Notes: generated from the letters alone by a model not told the origin. Shown: positions 17,696 to 27,273, counted from the stretch's first letter. The stretch is 53,575 nucleotides of DNA from Enterococcus durans NBRC 100479 = LMG 10746 (GCF_001544215.1 NZ_BCQB01000019.1:1-53575); one strand, 5' to 3'. Numbers and translations are program-made.

Positions 17696-18277
17696 TTAGT
17701 CAACATAATGGGATTCGATTTTCTTACTTGGCATCAACCAACCGAATAACATGATTCCATTAGTGATCAAGACAGCGAGGGGCGTCACTAGATAGCCTAG
17801 AACGATTCCGATGATATTCAATGAGATGGTCAAATAGGATTTTTTATAGTTACCTAATAGTTCCTTGATCGCTTTCTTATGGGCTGTATCAGAATTGACC
17901 AATTCCCTTGCGAGGAAATAATAAGCGATATTGGCACCTAAAGATACGCCTCCATATGTGATTGCAGGAACTAAACTAAATGTGTATTCGCTGATCCAAG
18001 AAGTCGCAAATGGAAAAAGTGACAAAGCAAAGAGAAAAAAGCTATTTGCCCATAATACCTTCCCATTTACTTTATGGACGACTTGGAACATGTGATGATG
18101 ATTGTTCCAATAGATAACTAAAGTAAAAAAACTGATAATGTAGATCAAAAAACGAGAGCCTAAAGCTGACAAAGCTTGCCAAGTATCTGAACTTGGTTCA
18201 TGTAACTCTAAAACGAGAATTGTCATGATAATCGCAATCACGGCATCGGTAAAAGCTTCTAAACGATTTTTCGACAT
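17696..18277 (-). CDS. TMEM175-family (DUF1211) integral membrane protein
   Basis: The 193-residue protein begins NRLEAFTDAVIAIIMTILVLEL, the first-helix motif (R/K-x3-FSD/FTD-AV-x-AI) that lines the pore in bacterial TMEM175 potassium channels. Six hydrophobic segments can be counted, with the WNNHHHMF stretch near residue 60, as expected for one bacterial subunit repeat; bacterial proteins of this type assemble as tetramers. It likely conducts K+ or related cations across the cell membrane. The FSD serine is a threonine here. A GGAGGCGGA ribosome site precedes the ATG. No partner gene is obvious apart from the 53-aa membrane protein downstream. Confidence 0.85.
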   Translation of the reverse strand: MSKNRLEAFTDAVIAIIMTILVLELHEPSSDTWQALSALGSRFLIYIISFFTLVIYWNNHHHMFQVVHKVNGKVLWANSFFLFALSLFPFATSWISEYTFSLVPAITYGGVSLGANIAYYFLARELVNSDTAHKKAIKELLGNYKKSYLTISLNIIGIVLGYLVTPLAVLITNGIMLFGWLMPSKKIESHYVD

Positions 18278-18522
18278 AAGTTCCGCCTCCTTATTTGCCT
18301 TATTTTAGTAGAAAAGAACGAAAAAAAGCAACTGTTTTATACATCTAAATACCAAATAAAAAATCAGACTAACGATGGATGTGGCTGTTCATTCATTCTG
18401 TTATACTTTTTTCAATAAGAAGTTACCATATTTGTTCATCGAGCACCGGGTCAATTCAATTGCTGCAGTAAAGGACATCAACGTAACCGCTAGTCGATGC
18501 AAATAAGAAAAGAGGGGTTGTT

Positions 18523-18720
18523 ATGCAACGTAGAAATAGTTTCTTAAATATCTTCATGTTGATCATGGTATTGGTTGTTGCTGGTTTTGCCATCAGTCTT
18601 TTTGTTGGTGTATTGAGCAGCATCTTATGGTTTGCTATCAAATTGCTAATTCCTATAGCTATCATTATTTGGCTGATTCGTGCCATTAGTGGGGCTAATC
18701 GAAACCGCAAATACTATTAA
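18523..18720 (+). CDS. Small membrane protein, 65 aa
   Basis: The ATG at 18523 follows AGAGGGG and opens a 65-residue frame. A short basic start (MQRRNSF) leads into two closely spaced hydrophobic segments (about residues 8-30 and 34-52) and a basic, asparagine-rich tail (NRNRKYY). The codon use is ordinary, and a terminator follows within 60 bp, so this is probably a real single-gene transcript. I do not know its function; small two-helix proteins like this are common in firmicutes and often associate with envelope complexes. Confidence 0.65.
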   Translation: MQRRNSFLNIFMLIMVLVVAGFAISLFVGVLSSILWFAIKLLIPIAIIIWLIRAISGANRNRKYY

Positions 18721-18770
18721 TCGAATACTCGAATGAGTTGATTACTCGGACATTTACTACAAAAAAAACA

Positions 18771-18818
18771 GGAACAGATTAGACAACCTTCAGAGGTTGC
18801 TTTTCTGTTCCTTTTTTT
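18771..18818 (+). terminator. Terminator after the 65-aa membrane protein gene
   Basis: Two nested stems, GGAACAG / CTGTTCC and CAACCT / AGGTTG, are followed by seven T. It sits 50 bp beyond the stop codon. Confidence 0.8.
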
Positions 18819-18864
18819 ATCCAACGCTAAGGGGTCTGCCTCTAGAAACACTTCCCAAAAAAAA

Positions 18865-18980
18865 GAGTGTGGGACAAATCTAAAAATCAGGTTTGCTAAA
18901 GACTCTCGAATAACCGGTGTCCAAAATTCAGGTTTTTCTCTCCAATATCTCAAGCCTAAACGACTTTTGTCTCGACCTCT
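18865..18980 (+). repeat. Dispersed modular intergenic repeat, copy 4 (short A-D form)
   Basis: GTGGGACAAATCTAAAAATC, then CTCGAATAACCGGTGTCC, then directly the CTCAAGCCTAAACGAC and TTTTGTCTCGACCTC end without the central hairpin. It lies between two convergent genes, 95 bp from the ZIP transporter stop codon. Confidence 0.75.
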
Positions 18981-19075
18981 TTATTAAATGTTCTTCAATA
19001 AGATCTTATGGATTATAGCATGATTTCACACATTTTAGTTTTTTTCCATCCATTATCAAATGATATATCATTTGC

Positions 19076-19894
19076 TCAACCCAAAGCAACATCAAGGATC
19101 ATCATGATGATGAATCCTAACATCACACCAAATACAGCAAAATGCCGCTTGCTTGATAATGTTTGCTGTGCTTCGGGGATCAGTTCTTCGACAACGACAT
19201 AGATCATTGCTCCAGCTGCAAATGCCAACGCGTAAGGCAACAAGATCGATACCTTCGTCACTAAGATCGCACCAACGATACCAGCAATCGGTTCAACGAT
19301 ACCGGATGCTTGTCCATACATAAACGCCTTCGTACGGCTCAATCCTTCTTGCCGTAAGGGAATAGAAACGGCAGCTCCTTCTGGAAAGTTTTGAATACCT
19401 ATTCCTAGTGCAACAGAAACTGCTGCTAAAACAGCCGTTGTAGGGTTATCTGCGGTAGTTGCTGCTCCAAAGGCTACCCCAACAGCTAGACCTTCTGGGA
19501 TATTATGCAATGTAATCGAAAATACCAATAAAATCGTCCGCTTCAAGTGGGTGGGTAAGCCCTCTGTTTCATGTTGTGGCCCAAAATGCATGTGGGGCAA
19601 TGTCTTATCCGCAATATAAAGGAAAAGTCCACCTAGTCCAAAGCCAATACTTACCACTAACCAAGCAATGTCGCCATTTTCTTCTGCTTTCGTGATCGCG
19701 GGATCTAGCAACGACCAAAAACTTGCAGCGATCATCACTCCTGAAGCAAAACCAAGCATCAAGTTCAAAACGTCTTTCTTGATCTCTTTAAAGAAAAAGA
19801 CTAATGCAGCTCCCAGTGCAGTCATGAAATAGGTAAAGCCAGTCCCTACCAATGCCTGTTGCCATGGTTCTAATCTTAATAGCCATTCAGCCAT
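19076..19894 (-). CDS. ZIP-family divalent metal transporter
   Basis: The 272-residue protein has about eight hydrophobic segments and both metal-binding helices of the ZIP family: HNIPEG at residues 130-135 (helix IV) and NFPEGAAV near 169-176 (helix V). The loop between the third and fourth helices carries a histidine-rich stretch (HMHFGPQHE, about 101-109), a typical metal-sensing loop. It most resembles the ZupT/GufA branch, which moves Zn2+ and sometimes Fe2+ or Mn2+ into the cytosol. The second motif has Gln/Asn where some members have His, which may shift metal preference. It is monocistronic, with a GGAGAA ribosome site. Confidence 0.9.
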   Translation of the reverse strand: MAEWLLRLEPWQQALVGTGFTYFMTALGAALVFFFKEIKKDVLNLMLGFASGVMIAASFWSLLDPAITKAEENGDIAWLVVSIGFGLGGLFLYIADKTLPHMHFGPQHETEGLPTHLKRTILLVFSITLHNIPEGLAVGVAFGAATTADNPTTAVLAAVSVALGIGIQNFPEGAAVSIPLRQEGLSRTKAFMYGQASGIVEPIAGIVGAILVTKVSILLPYALAFAAGAMIYVVVEELIPEAQQTLSSKRHFAVFGVMLGFIIMMILDVALG

Positions 19895-19976
19895 ATATTT
19901 CTCCTTTCAATCCTTTACTTACTACTCTAGCATATAGAAAAAAGCATGACTACTATTTTACGAAAAGACGTATTAG

Positions 19977-20005
19977 TTGGGGTTTTTCTGACAAAGCACT
20001 ATACT
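19977..20005 (+). promoter_or_regulatory. Candidate promoter of pyruvate oxidase gene
   Basis: TTGGGG and TATACT are separated by 17 bp, with the predicted start about 30 bp before the ribosome site. The -10 box is good and the -35 box is weak, so additional regulation is possible. Confidence 0.45.
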
Positions 20006-20043
20006 TTAGTTAGTAAATTTTATCACTAAGGGAGTGGAAAGTT

Positions 20044-21774
20044 ATGTCAACAATCAATGCTGGTGTCGCTATGGTAAAAGTTCTTGAAAGTTGGGGAGTC
20101 GATCATATTTACGGAATTCCTGGTGGTTCATTCAATTCCATCATGGATGCTTTATATCATGAAAAAGAAAAAATCAAATATATCCAAGTTCGTCATGAAG
20201 AAGTCGGTGCATTAGCCGCAGCTGCCGATGCAAAACTAACGGGCAAAGTCGGCGCTGTGTTTGGTTCTGCTGGTCCTGGCGCGACCCATTTGATCAATGG
20301 ACTATATGATGCCCAAATGGATCATGTCCCTCTCGTAGCGCTATTAGGACAAGTGGCTTCTGCAGCGATGAATTATAATTCTTTCCAAGAATTAAATGAA
20401 AATCCTATTTTTGCAGATGTTAGCGTCTATAACCGAACAGTGATGACGCCACAAAGTTTGCCACATGTAGTCGATGAAGCAATCAAAGCTGCTTACGAAC
20501 ATAAAGGTGTTGCGATCGTGACGATTCCTGTAGATTTAGGTTTTGCTGAAATCGAAGAACAAGATTTCACAACTGCAGCTACACACAAAACCGGCTATAT
20601 CTTACCTGACGAAAAAGATTTGTTGGCTGCACTTCCTTACATTGAAAAAGCAAAGAAACCTGTATTGTATGTTGGGCAAGGCACGCGTAATGGCTTCGAA
20701 CAGATCAAACACTTTTCAGAACACTTTTCAGTTCCTGTCGTTGCTTCCGTTCTAGCCAAGGGAATCGTTCCTGATAGTTATAAAAATTTTCTTGGGTTTG
20801 CTGGACGAGTTGCGACGAAACCTGCAAACGAAGCACTTGCTGAAGCTGATTTGATTTTATTCGTGGGAAGTGACTTTCCATTTGGTCGAGCTTTCTTCAA
20901 TCCTGATGCTGCCTTTATTCAAGTAGATATCGATGCATCAAAATTTGGCCGCAGACATGCCGTTTCTCTTTCAATCCTAGGAGATGCCAACACCACTTTA
21001 GAAAGATTAGCAGAACTTGGCCAACCTCGACCTGAAGATCGTTGGTATCTAGCAAACCAAGAAAACAAAGAGAACTGGGTCAACTGGTTGAAATCATTTG
21101 AAGATCGTGAAGAGCAACCTATCCGCCCAGAAGCGGTTTATAAAGAAATCAATCGTATTGCGAAAGACGATGCAATCTTTGTCACGGATGTCGGCAATAC
21201 CACGATCCACTCGATTCGTCTTTTAGATATGAACGGCAACCAAAAGCATACTACTTCTGGTTGGTTCGCAACGATGGGAAATGGTGTTCCTGGAGGAATT
21301 GCTGCTCAATTAAGCTTTCCAGAAAAGCAAGTGTTCACTCTAAGTGGCGATGGCGGATTCGCGATGGTCATGCAAGATATCATCACACAAGTCAAATATC
21401 AATTACCAATCATCAACGTCGTATTCTCAAATGATTCCTTTGGTTTTATCGAAGCAGAACAAGAAGATACAGAACAAAATAAATTCGGTGTCTTTTTGGA
21501 AGATGCAGATTTTGGTAAGGCCAGTGAAGCATTAGGTGCAGACAGTTTCACGATTACTGATTATCATCAACTACGACCAGCCTTTGATGCAGCTCAAAAG
21601 TCAACACGCCCTGTAGTAATTGATGTCAAAATCGAAAATAAACGACCATTACCTGTAGAAGACTTGCATTTAGATCCTCGAAAATATTCCGCAGATGAAA
21701 TCAATGCCTTCAAAGAAAAATATGAAGTACATGATATGCCTGTATTAAATGAGCTATATGAAAAACGTGACTAA
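20044..21774 (+). CDS. pox: Pyruvate oxidase (acetyl-phosphate and H2O2 forming)
   Basis: This thiamine-diphosphate and FAD enzyme converts pyruvate, phosphate and oxygen to acetyl phosphate, CO2 and hydrogen peroxide. The 576-residue protein shows the three POX-family domains: N-terminal pyrimidine-binding part with the catalytic glutamate in VRHEEVGA (about 52-53), a central FAD-binding part (about 190-340), and the C-terminal pyrophosphate part with SGDGGFAMVMQD and NDSFGFIE. The stretch FQELNENPIFADVSVYN matches lactobacillal and streptococcal pyruvate oxidases rather than acetolactate synthase, although the superfamily is shared. A GGGAGTGG ribosome site lies upstream. It is monocistronic, with a terminator downstream. 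It would divert pyruvate made from citrate or sugars to acetate and ATP under air. Confidence 0.88.
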   Translation: MSTINAGVAMVKVLESWGVDHIYGIPGGSFNSIMDALYHEKEKIKYIQVRHEEVGALAAAADAKLTGKVGAVFGSAGPGATHLINGLYDAQMDHVPLVALLGQVASAAMNYNSFQELNENPIFADVSVYNRTVMTPQSLPHVVDEAIKAAYEHKGVAIVTIPVDLGFAEIEEQDFTTAATHKTGYILPDEKDLLAALPYIEKAKKPVLYVGQGTRNGFEQIKHFSEHFSVPVVASVLAKGIVPDSYKNFLGFAGRVATKPANEALAEADLILFVGSDFPFGRAFFNPDAAFIQVDIDASKFGRRHAVSLSILGDANTTLERLAELGQPRPEDRWYLANQENKENWVNWLKSFEDREEQPIRPEAVYKEINRIAKDDAIFVTDVGNTTIHSIRLLDMNGNQKHTTSGWFATMGNGVPGGIAAQLSFPEKQVFTLSGDGGFAMVMQDIITQVKYQLPIINVVFSNDSFGFIEAEQEDTEQNKFGVFLEDADFGKASEALGADSFTITDYHQLRPAFDAAQKSTRPVVIDVKIENKRPLPVEDLHLDPRKYSADEINAFKEKYEVHDMPVLNELYEKRD

Positions 21775-21815
21775 GTTATCCTAAAAGCACACTATAAAAA
21801 AACGAATAAGCTCAT

Positions 21816-21856
21816 AAAAAAAGAGGCAGGACATAATAATGTCCCGCCTCTTTTTT
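21816..21856. terminator. Bidirectional terminator between pyruvate oxidase and DUF308 genes
   Basis: AAAAAAGAGGC and GCCTCTTTTTT enclose GGACAT / ATGTCC with one A-C mismatch and an AATA loop. It serves both convergent genes. Confidence 0.9.
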
Positions 21857-21877
21857 ATATAAACTACTGTCGAATAT

Positions 21878-22399
21878 TTATCTAAATGCGTACACGATAT
21901 GAGTAATACCAAATAGCATAAAATAGAATCCAACTAAGAAACTTAGGGTCAATGCTGATGAGATAGGATTAAATAATAGCATGATCCCCAAAATGATACC
22001 TAAGATATTTACGATGACAGTGAACCAATAATAGCCATTACTTACCCCTTTAGCCAAATCAGCAGCCAATAAAGCAAATACGGAATCCGCAATGAACCAC
22101 ACTGCAAATACGAATGGCAATACCACTACACCGGCTCCAATATTGAATAAGAAAAAGATTCCTACTAAGATATCGATGATCCCTACAACTAATGGTGTCT
22201 TCCCTTTGTAGCCAGTCAATTCCTTCATGCGATTGCGAACAAATAATTCAAAAATTCCTTTTAAAAAGGCAAAAATAGCAAATACGACCACGATCGCCAT
22301 AAGATTACCTACTGGATCTTGGAAAGACATCAGAGAAACAATCACAAATAATATCCCTAAGATCAAAGAACCCCAATCTACCGTTTTTCTTTCATTCAT
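21878..22399 (-). CDS. DUF308 (HdeD-like) membrane protein
   Basis: The 173-residue protein has six hydrophobic helices in pairs, with glycine-rich turns such as GSLILGILFVIVS and IIDILVGIFFLFN, the repeated pattern of DUF308/HdeD proteins. HdeD in E. coli is linked to acid resistance, but the family role in Gram-positive bacteria is not settled, so I give no function beyond integral membrane protein. The ATG is preceded by a ribosome-like AAAGTAGG site. The gene is monocistronic and shares a bidirectional terminator with pyruvate oxidase. Confidence 0.8.
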   Translation of the reverse strand: MNERKTVDWGSLILGILFVIVSLMSFQDPVGNLMAIVVVFAIFAFLKGIFELFVRNRMKELTGYKGKTPLVVGIIDILVGIFFLFNIGAGVVVLPFVFAVWFIADSVFALLAADLAKGVSNGYYWFTVIVNILGIILGIMLLFNPISSALTLSFLVGFYFMLFGITHIVYAFR

Positions 22400-22673
22400 T
22401 TTTCAAACCTACTTTCATTTTGATCTACTATCCATACTACCTTTCTCTTTAAACAACGTCAAAACATATGCTGAAAGACGATTGATCGCTCTGTTGATAT
22501 TGTATTGCGAACTTTTTGATACATTCGAGTGTAAACAATTTACATATGAAAAGACTATTTATTTCTTATCCACTTTTTCTATCCAAGATCATTGTGTTTT
22601 TTTTAGAAAATACAGGAATCCATGCAGATATCCACCTTCTATCCATCAGCTGTTTCTTACTTTTTTGTTACGT

Positions 22674-22689
22674 TGTTCCACGTGAAACA
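22674..22689. promoter_or_regulatory. parS centromere site
   Basis: TGTTCCACGTGAAACA matches the chromosomal ParB consensus TGTTNCACGTGAAACA exactly. It lies 20 kb left of oriC in the spacer between the DUF308 and ABC-F genes, as expected for origin-proximal parS. The rest of the 386-bp spacer (22400-22785) has a short palindrome (TGTAAACAATTTACA, near 22531) and presumably the ABC-F promoter, but no gene. Confidence 0.9.
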
Positions 22690-22785
22690 CAAAGAATAGC
22701 TGATTACCTTGAAACTTTTACTTTTCCCCTATATAATTCTAGAAGACTTGTCAAAAACAATTAAAAGATAAAGTGAGGAAAAAAA

Positions 22786-24408
22786 TTGATTACTGTAAAT
22801 GATGTAAGTTTGCACTTTTCAGACCGCAAACTATTTGATGATGTTAATATTAAATTTACTCCCGGAAATTGCTATGGCTTAATAGGTGCAAATGGTGCAG
22901 GTAAATCAACGTTCCTTAAAGTATTATCCGGAGAGCTACAACCTTCTACAGGTACTGTCTCCTTGGGCCCAGATGAACGTATGGCCGTCTTGAAACAAAA
23001 TCACTTCGACTATGAAGAATATACAGTCTTAGAAACAGTTATTATGGGACACAAACGATTGTACGAAGTAATGAAAGAAAAAGATGCCATCTACATGAAA
23101 GAAGACTTTACAGATGAAGACGGTATCCGAGCAGCTGAATTAGAAGGCGAATTTGCTGAGCTAAATGGTTGGGAAGCTGAACCAGAAGCAGCAGTATTAT
23201 TACAAGGATTGAATATCCCTGAAGAATTACATCACCAACAAATGAGTGAACTTACGGGTGGTCAAAAAATCAAAGTCCTTTTAGCCCAAACACTATTTGG
23301 TAAACCAGATGTATTGCTATTAGATGAACCAACAAACGGATTGGATATCCAATCAATCAATTGGTTAGAAGAATTCTTGATCGAATTTGAAAATACAGTT
23401 ATCGTCGTTTCCCATGACCGCCATTTCTTGAATAAAGTATGTACACATATGGCGGATCTAGACTTTGGAAAAATCAAATTATATGTAGGTAACTATGATT
23501 TTTGGTTAGAATCTAGTCAACTAGCTACAAAATTGCAAGCAAATGCAAATGCAAAAAAAGAAGAACAAATCAAAGAATTACAAGATTTTATCGCTCGTTT
23601 CAGCGCGAATGCTTCAAAATCAAAACAAGCGACTTCACGTAAAAAAATGTTAGAAAAAATCACGTTAGATGACATCCAGCCATCTTCTCGTCGCTATCCA
23701 TTCGTTGGTTTCAAACCAGAACGTGAAATCGGCAACGACCTTTTACAAGTCGAAAACGTGAGTGTTACTATAGATGGTAAGAAAATCTTAAATGATATAT
23801 CATTTAATTTAAGTAAAGAAGACAAGGTAGCTTTCGTTGCTGAAAATGATATTAAAACTACGACACTGTTCAAAGTAATCATGGGTGAGATCACACCAGA
23901 TACAGGTACAGTGCGCTGGGGTGTCACAACAAGCAATGCTTATTTACCAAAGGATACAACGAAAGAATTTGATACGGATCTAACGATTTTAGACTGGTTA
24001 AGACAATATGCAGGTAAAGAAGAAGACGACAATACTTTCTTACGCAGCTTCTTAGGTAGAATGCTATTTTCTGGTGAAGACGTCTTGAAGCCTGTAAATG
24101 TCCTATCTGGGGGCGAAAAAGTCCGTTGTATGCTTTCTAAAATGATGCTTTCTAAAGCAAATGTCTTAGTTTTAGACGATCCAACGAACCATTTAGACCT
24201 AGAGTCAATCACTGCATTGAATGATGGGCTAATGGCCTTCACAGGTTCTATTCTCTTTGCTTCACACGATCATCAGTTTATCCAAACTCTTGCAAATCGC
24301 ATCATTGCTGTTTCTGATAAAGGGGTCATCGATCGCGCAGACACAACGTATGATGAGTTTTTAGAAAACAAAGATATCCAAAAACAATTAAATGAGTTAT
24401 GGAAGTAA
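22786..24408 (+). CDS. ABC-F family ATPase (YkpA/YbiT-like)
   Basis: A TTG start at 22786 follows GTGAGG eight nt upstream. The 540-residue protein has two ABC domains joined by a charged linker and no membrane helices, the ABC-F plan of ribosome-associated factors. Domain 1 is intact: Walker A GANGAGKS at 34-41, signature LTGGQ near 156, Walker B LLLDEPTN with E181. Domain 2 departs from the norm: the Walker A place reads VAENDIKTTTL (351-361), lacking the glycines and the lysine, and the Walker B has D464-D465 where the catalytic glutamate should be; the signature LSGGEK (440) is normal. Length and order match the YkpA/YbiT subgroup, whose exact role in translation is not well defined. No resistance-type long linker is seen. 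Confidence 0.88.
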   Translation: MITVNDVSLHFSDRKLFDDVNIKFTPGNCYGLIGANGAGKSTFLKVLSGELQPSTGTVSLGPDERMAVLKQNHFDYEEYTVLETVIMGHKRLYEVMKEKDAIYMKEDFTDEDGIRAAELEGEFAELNGWEAEPEAAVLLQGLNIPEELHHQQMSELTGGQKIKVLLAQTLFGKPDVLLLDEPTNGLDIQSINWLEEFLIEFENTVIVVSHDRHFLNKVCTHMADLDFGKIKLYVGNYDFWLESSQLATKLQANANAKKEEQIKELQDFIARFSANASKSKQATSRKKMLEKITLDDIQPSSRRYPFVGFKPEREIGNDLLQVENVSVTIDGKKILNDISFNLSKEDKVAFVAENDIKTTTLFKVIMGEITPDTGTVRWGVTTSNAYLPKDTTKEFDTDLTILDWLRQYAGKEEDDNTFLRSFLGRMLFSGEDVLKPVNVLSGGEKVRCMLSKMMLSKANVLVLDDPTNHLDLESITALNDGLMAFTGSILFASHDHQFIQTLANRIIAVSDKGVIDRADTTYDEFLENKDIQKQLNELWK

Positions 24409-24453
24409 GCGGGTCAATTGTTTCGTGACTGATTGATCGTTGAATCCTAATGG

Positions 24454-24490
24454 TGCTGTTCGTTAGACATTTCTAACGAACAGCATCTTT
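24454..24490 (+). terminator. Terminator of the ABC-F gene
   Basis: TGCTGTTCGTTAG and CTAACGAACAGCA form a 13-bp perfect stem followed by TCTTTTT, 46 bp after the stop codon. Confidence 0.88.
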
Positions 24491-24544
24491 TTATATTGTC
24501 TGGGCACATACAAGACCCATAATTCTGAAATTCCTCAACAAAGA

Positions 24545-24740
24545 AGCATGGGACAAAAGTAAGAAACACTTTTGTCTCATGCTTTAAAAACGAAACGACT
24601 TTTGTCTCGACCTCTTCTAAACACAACGTCGGAACAGAAACAACTCCTTGAGATAAGCCGAAATTCGCAGGATTTGCAAAACAATTTCCATGATTCTCTG
24701 GTTCTTTCTCAGAATGAAATACTTCTGTTGCGACCTATTT
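24545..24740 (+). repeat. Dispersed modular intergenic repeat, copy 5 (B-D-C form)
   Basis: Starts with the hairpin GCATGGGACAAAAGT / ACTTTTGTCTCATGC, passes into AACGACTTTTGTCTCGACCTC-like sequence, then the GGAACAGAAACAACTCCTTG, AAGCCGAAATTCGCA and AATACTTCTGTTGCGACCT blocks. Its right end lies 28 bp beyond the leftward degV stop codon, so it occupies a spacer between convergent genes. Confidence 0.75.
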
Positions 24741-24768
24741 TTTCTATTCGATTAGTGATGGTAGACTT

Positions 24769-25632
24769 CTATCGTTTAATCCCCATTGAAAAAATGGCGA
24801 TACAGCCATAGCCAGTATGACTAGCGATCGTAGGACCCAACGGATAAAGTTTCACTTCTTTCATCTTGATGTTCTCTTCTAGCAGGCGTTTCGCTTTTTC
24901 GGCACTTTCTAAGTCCCCTGCATAGGCAATATAGACGATTTGTTCTAAAGGCGCGACGATCGTTTTAATCGTTTCTTCTACGACTTTTTGGATCGATTTA
25001 TTTCTGCCACGCACTTTATCGACATTCGTCAGACGCCCTTCTTCATCTACTGTAATAATTGGTTTGACACTCAGAATACTTCCTAGTGTAGCGCTAGCCT
25101 TTGAAATACGTCCGCCACGTTCAAGATGTTTCAAATCATCGACGGTTACCCAAGAGTGTACTTTTAAATAATTATTTTTTAACCACTCTAACGTTTCTTC
25201 TAATGTTTTTCCTTCATCTTTCAATCGCACAGCTTCTAATACCAATACGCCTTCACCTACACTAGCAGCTTTCGTGTCGAATACATGTATTTGAGGATCA
25301 GGATACTCTTCTTTTAGTAATTCTACAGCTTGCAATGCACTACTATAAGAGCCACTCAATGCACTTGAAAAAGCAACGTATAAAACTGGGATTTTTCTTT
25401 CAGCATACGTACGGAAGAATTCAAGGTATTGTCCCACATTGATCTGTGAGGTAGTTGGCGTTGCTCCGTTTCTCAATTGTTCCATATATTTGTCATAGTT
25501 AAATGTTTTCCCCAGATCATCTACTAATTCTTGTTCATCTAACTGGATCTTCATTGACAAAAAGTCTACATTCGCCGCTGCGAGTACTTGATAAGGAAGA
25601 TCACAACATGAGTCTGTTACTATTTGATACAC
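24769..25632 (-). CDS. DegV family fatty-acid-binding protein
   Basis: The 287-residue protein starts MYQIVTDSCCDLPYQ, the DegV N-terminal strand and loop, and continues with ATPTTSQINVGQY, FSSALSGSYSSA and the second-domain RGGRISKASATLGSILSVKPI. These line the lipid pocket in the family. In Gram-positive cocci, homologous FakB proteins present fatty acids to the FakA kinase for incorporation into phospholipids; which fatty acid this one prefers cannot be judged, and no fakA is nearby. The protein is cytosolic. It is a single gene bounded by a repeat at its 3' end. Confidence 0.9.
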   Translation of the reverse strand: MYQIVTDSCCDLPYQVLAAANVDFLSMKIQLDEQELVDDLGKTFNYDKYMEQLRNGATPTTSQINVGQYLEFFRTYAERKIPVLYVAFSSALSGSYSSALQAVELLKEEYPDPQIHVFDTKAASVGEGVLVLEAVRLKDEGKTLEETLEWLKNNYLKVHSWVTVDDLKHLERGGRISKASATLGSILSVKPIITVDEEGRLTNVDKVRGRNKSIQKVVEETIKTIVAPLEQIVYIAYAGDLESAEKAKRLLEENIKMKEVKLYPLGPTIASHTGYGCIAIFSMGIKR

Positions 25633-25786
25633 CTACTTCAACTCCTTCACCATTCATTTTACCCTTAACCCCTATTATAGCAAATCTCTTGCGTTCAAAA
25701 TATCTTTAGCTATCTAAAAAGAAAATAATTAATATTCACCCACTCTTTTTGGCTATCTACCCGTGTTCACAGTGAAGAAAACGGCA

Positions 25787-25846
25787 AAAAAAAGTCGAAC
25801 ACCACAAAAGGACAACAGGTTCTTTCCTGCTTTCATGGTGTTCGAC
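25787..25846 (-). terminator. Terminator of purA
   Basis: GTCGAACACCA and TGGTGTTCGAC form an 11-bp outer stem with an inner CAGG / CCTG stem; on the minus strand it ends in seven U, 70 bp beyond the purA stop. Confidence 0.85.
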
Positions 25847-25915
25847 TCTCTAGCACATTCGTTCACTCTTTAAGGCACAAGAATGTCCTGTCTCAACGAA
25901 TGGTACTAAAATGAC

Positions 25916-27208
25916 TTAGATTTGCGCCCAGACGCTTTCTAAGATGTTTGTTTGTGTTCGGTCAGGTCCAACTGAGAATGTTGAAATACGGACTCCTACA
26001 AGCTCTGAGATACGTCTAACATAGTTACGGGCGTTTTCTGGTAGTTCAGCAAGTGTTTTACATGCTGTAATATCTTCAGACCAACCAGGAAGTTCTTCGT
26101 ATACTGGTTTGCAACGTTTCAATTCTTTCAGGCTTGCTGGGTAATGATAGATCAATTCTCCATCTAATTCATACGCTGTACAGATTTTTACTGTTTCTAG
26201 TCCGCTTAATACATCGATTGAATTCAATGATAGGTTAGTGATTCCTGATACACGTTTTGAATGGCGCATCACGACTGTATCAAACCAACCGACACGACGA
26301 GGTCGACCTGTTGTCGTACCATATTCACGACCGACTTCACGGATTTGTTGACCTGTTTCGTCAAATAGTTCTGTTGGGAATGGGCCATCTCCTACACGAG
26401 AAGTATAAGCTTTACATACACCAACGACTTTATTGATCTTTGAAGGGCCAACGCCACTACCGATCGTTACACCACCAGCTACCGGATTAGAAGAAGTCAC
26501 AAATGGATACGTTCCTTGATCGATATCCAACATCACACCTTGGGCACCTTCAAACAAGACACGTTTTCCTGCATCTAGAGCATCATTTAAGATGACTGAT
26601 GTATCAGTGACATATTGTTTGATTTGTTGGCCATATTCATAGTATTCTTCGAAAATATCCTCAAATACCAATGGTTCAGAATCGAACATCTTCACAAATT
26701 GACGATTTTTATCTTCTAAGTTCAAACGCAAACGTTCTTCAAAAATCTCTTTATCTAATAAATCTGCAATACGGATGCCGACGCGAGCAGCTTTATCCAT
26801 ATATGCTGGTCCGATCCCTTTGATCGTTGTACCGATCTTGTTTTCACCTTTTGAATCTTCTTGTAATTGATCCAATTTGATATGGTAAGGCAAAATGACA
26901 TGCGCACGATCTGAAATACGTAAATTATCTGTTTCTACACCTTTTTCGTGCAAATACGCTAATTCCGTCACTAATGATTTAGGATTCACCACTACGCCAT
27001 TTCCGATCACACTGATTTTATCTTTATAAAAAATCCCAGAAGGAATCAAATGCAGTTTATAAGTAACACCATTGAATTTGATTGTGTGTCCTGCATTGTC
27101 GCCACCTTGGTACCGTGCGATCACCTCAGCATTTTCACTAAGAAAGTCAGTAATCTTTCCCTTCCCTTCGTCGCCCCATTGTGTACCTACTACTACTACA
27201 GATGACAT
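25916..27208 (-). CDS. purA: Adenylosuccinate synthetase
   Basis: PurA joins IMP and aspartate with GTP to form adenylosuccinate, the first committed step to AMP. The 430-residue length is standard. The N-terminal GTP-binding loop [13 protein letters not shown] contains the catalytic aspartate, followed by [11 protein letters not shown] with the catalytic histidine; later segments [17 protein letters not shown] and [15 protein letters not shown] form the IMP and aspartate sites. It is cytosolic. It follows dnaB on the same strand, but with a 561-bp spacer holding its own promoter and a repeat, so it is transcribed alone. Placement near the origin is usual for firmicutes. Confidence 0.97.
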   Translation of the reverse strand: MSSVVVVGTQWGDEGKGKITDFLSENAEVIARYQGGDNAGHTIKFNGVTYKLHLIPSGIFYKDKISVIGNGVVVNPKSLVTELAYLHEKGVETDNLRISDRAHVILPYHIKLDQLQEDSKGENKIGTTIKGIGPAYMDKAARVGIRIADLLDKEIFEERLRLNLEDKNRQFVKMFDSEPLVFEDIFEEYYEYGQQIKQYVTDTSVILNDALDAGKRVLFEGAQGVMLDIDQGTYPFVTSSNPVAGGVTIGSGVGPSKINKVVGVCKAYTSRVGDGPFPTELFDETGQQIREVGREYGTTTGRPRRVGWFDTVVMRHSKRVSGITNLSLNSIDVLSGLETVKICTAYELDGELIYHYPASLKELKRCKPVYEELPGWSEDITACKTLAELPENARNYVRRISELVGVRISTFSVGPDRTQTNILESVWAQI

Positions 27209-27244
27209 CTGAACACCTCGTTTTATATTATTTAATCCTGAATT

Positions 27245-27273
27245 ATTGTATCAATAACTCGCTATTTATTCAA
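27245..27273 (-). promoter_or_regulatory. purA promoter
   Basis: On the minus strand TTGAAT and TACAAT are separated by exactly 17 bp, about 36 bp before the start codon. Further upstream, 27317-27329 reads AAAAACGAACAAT, differing from the PurR box AWWWCCGAACWWT at one position; PurR control is therefore plausible. Confidence 0.6.

Noticed and set aside
22531-22545. Short palindrome TGTAAACAATTTACA as an operator
   Set aside because: Arms are only six bases and AT-rich; one copy only, no regulator nearby, so no claim is made.
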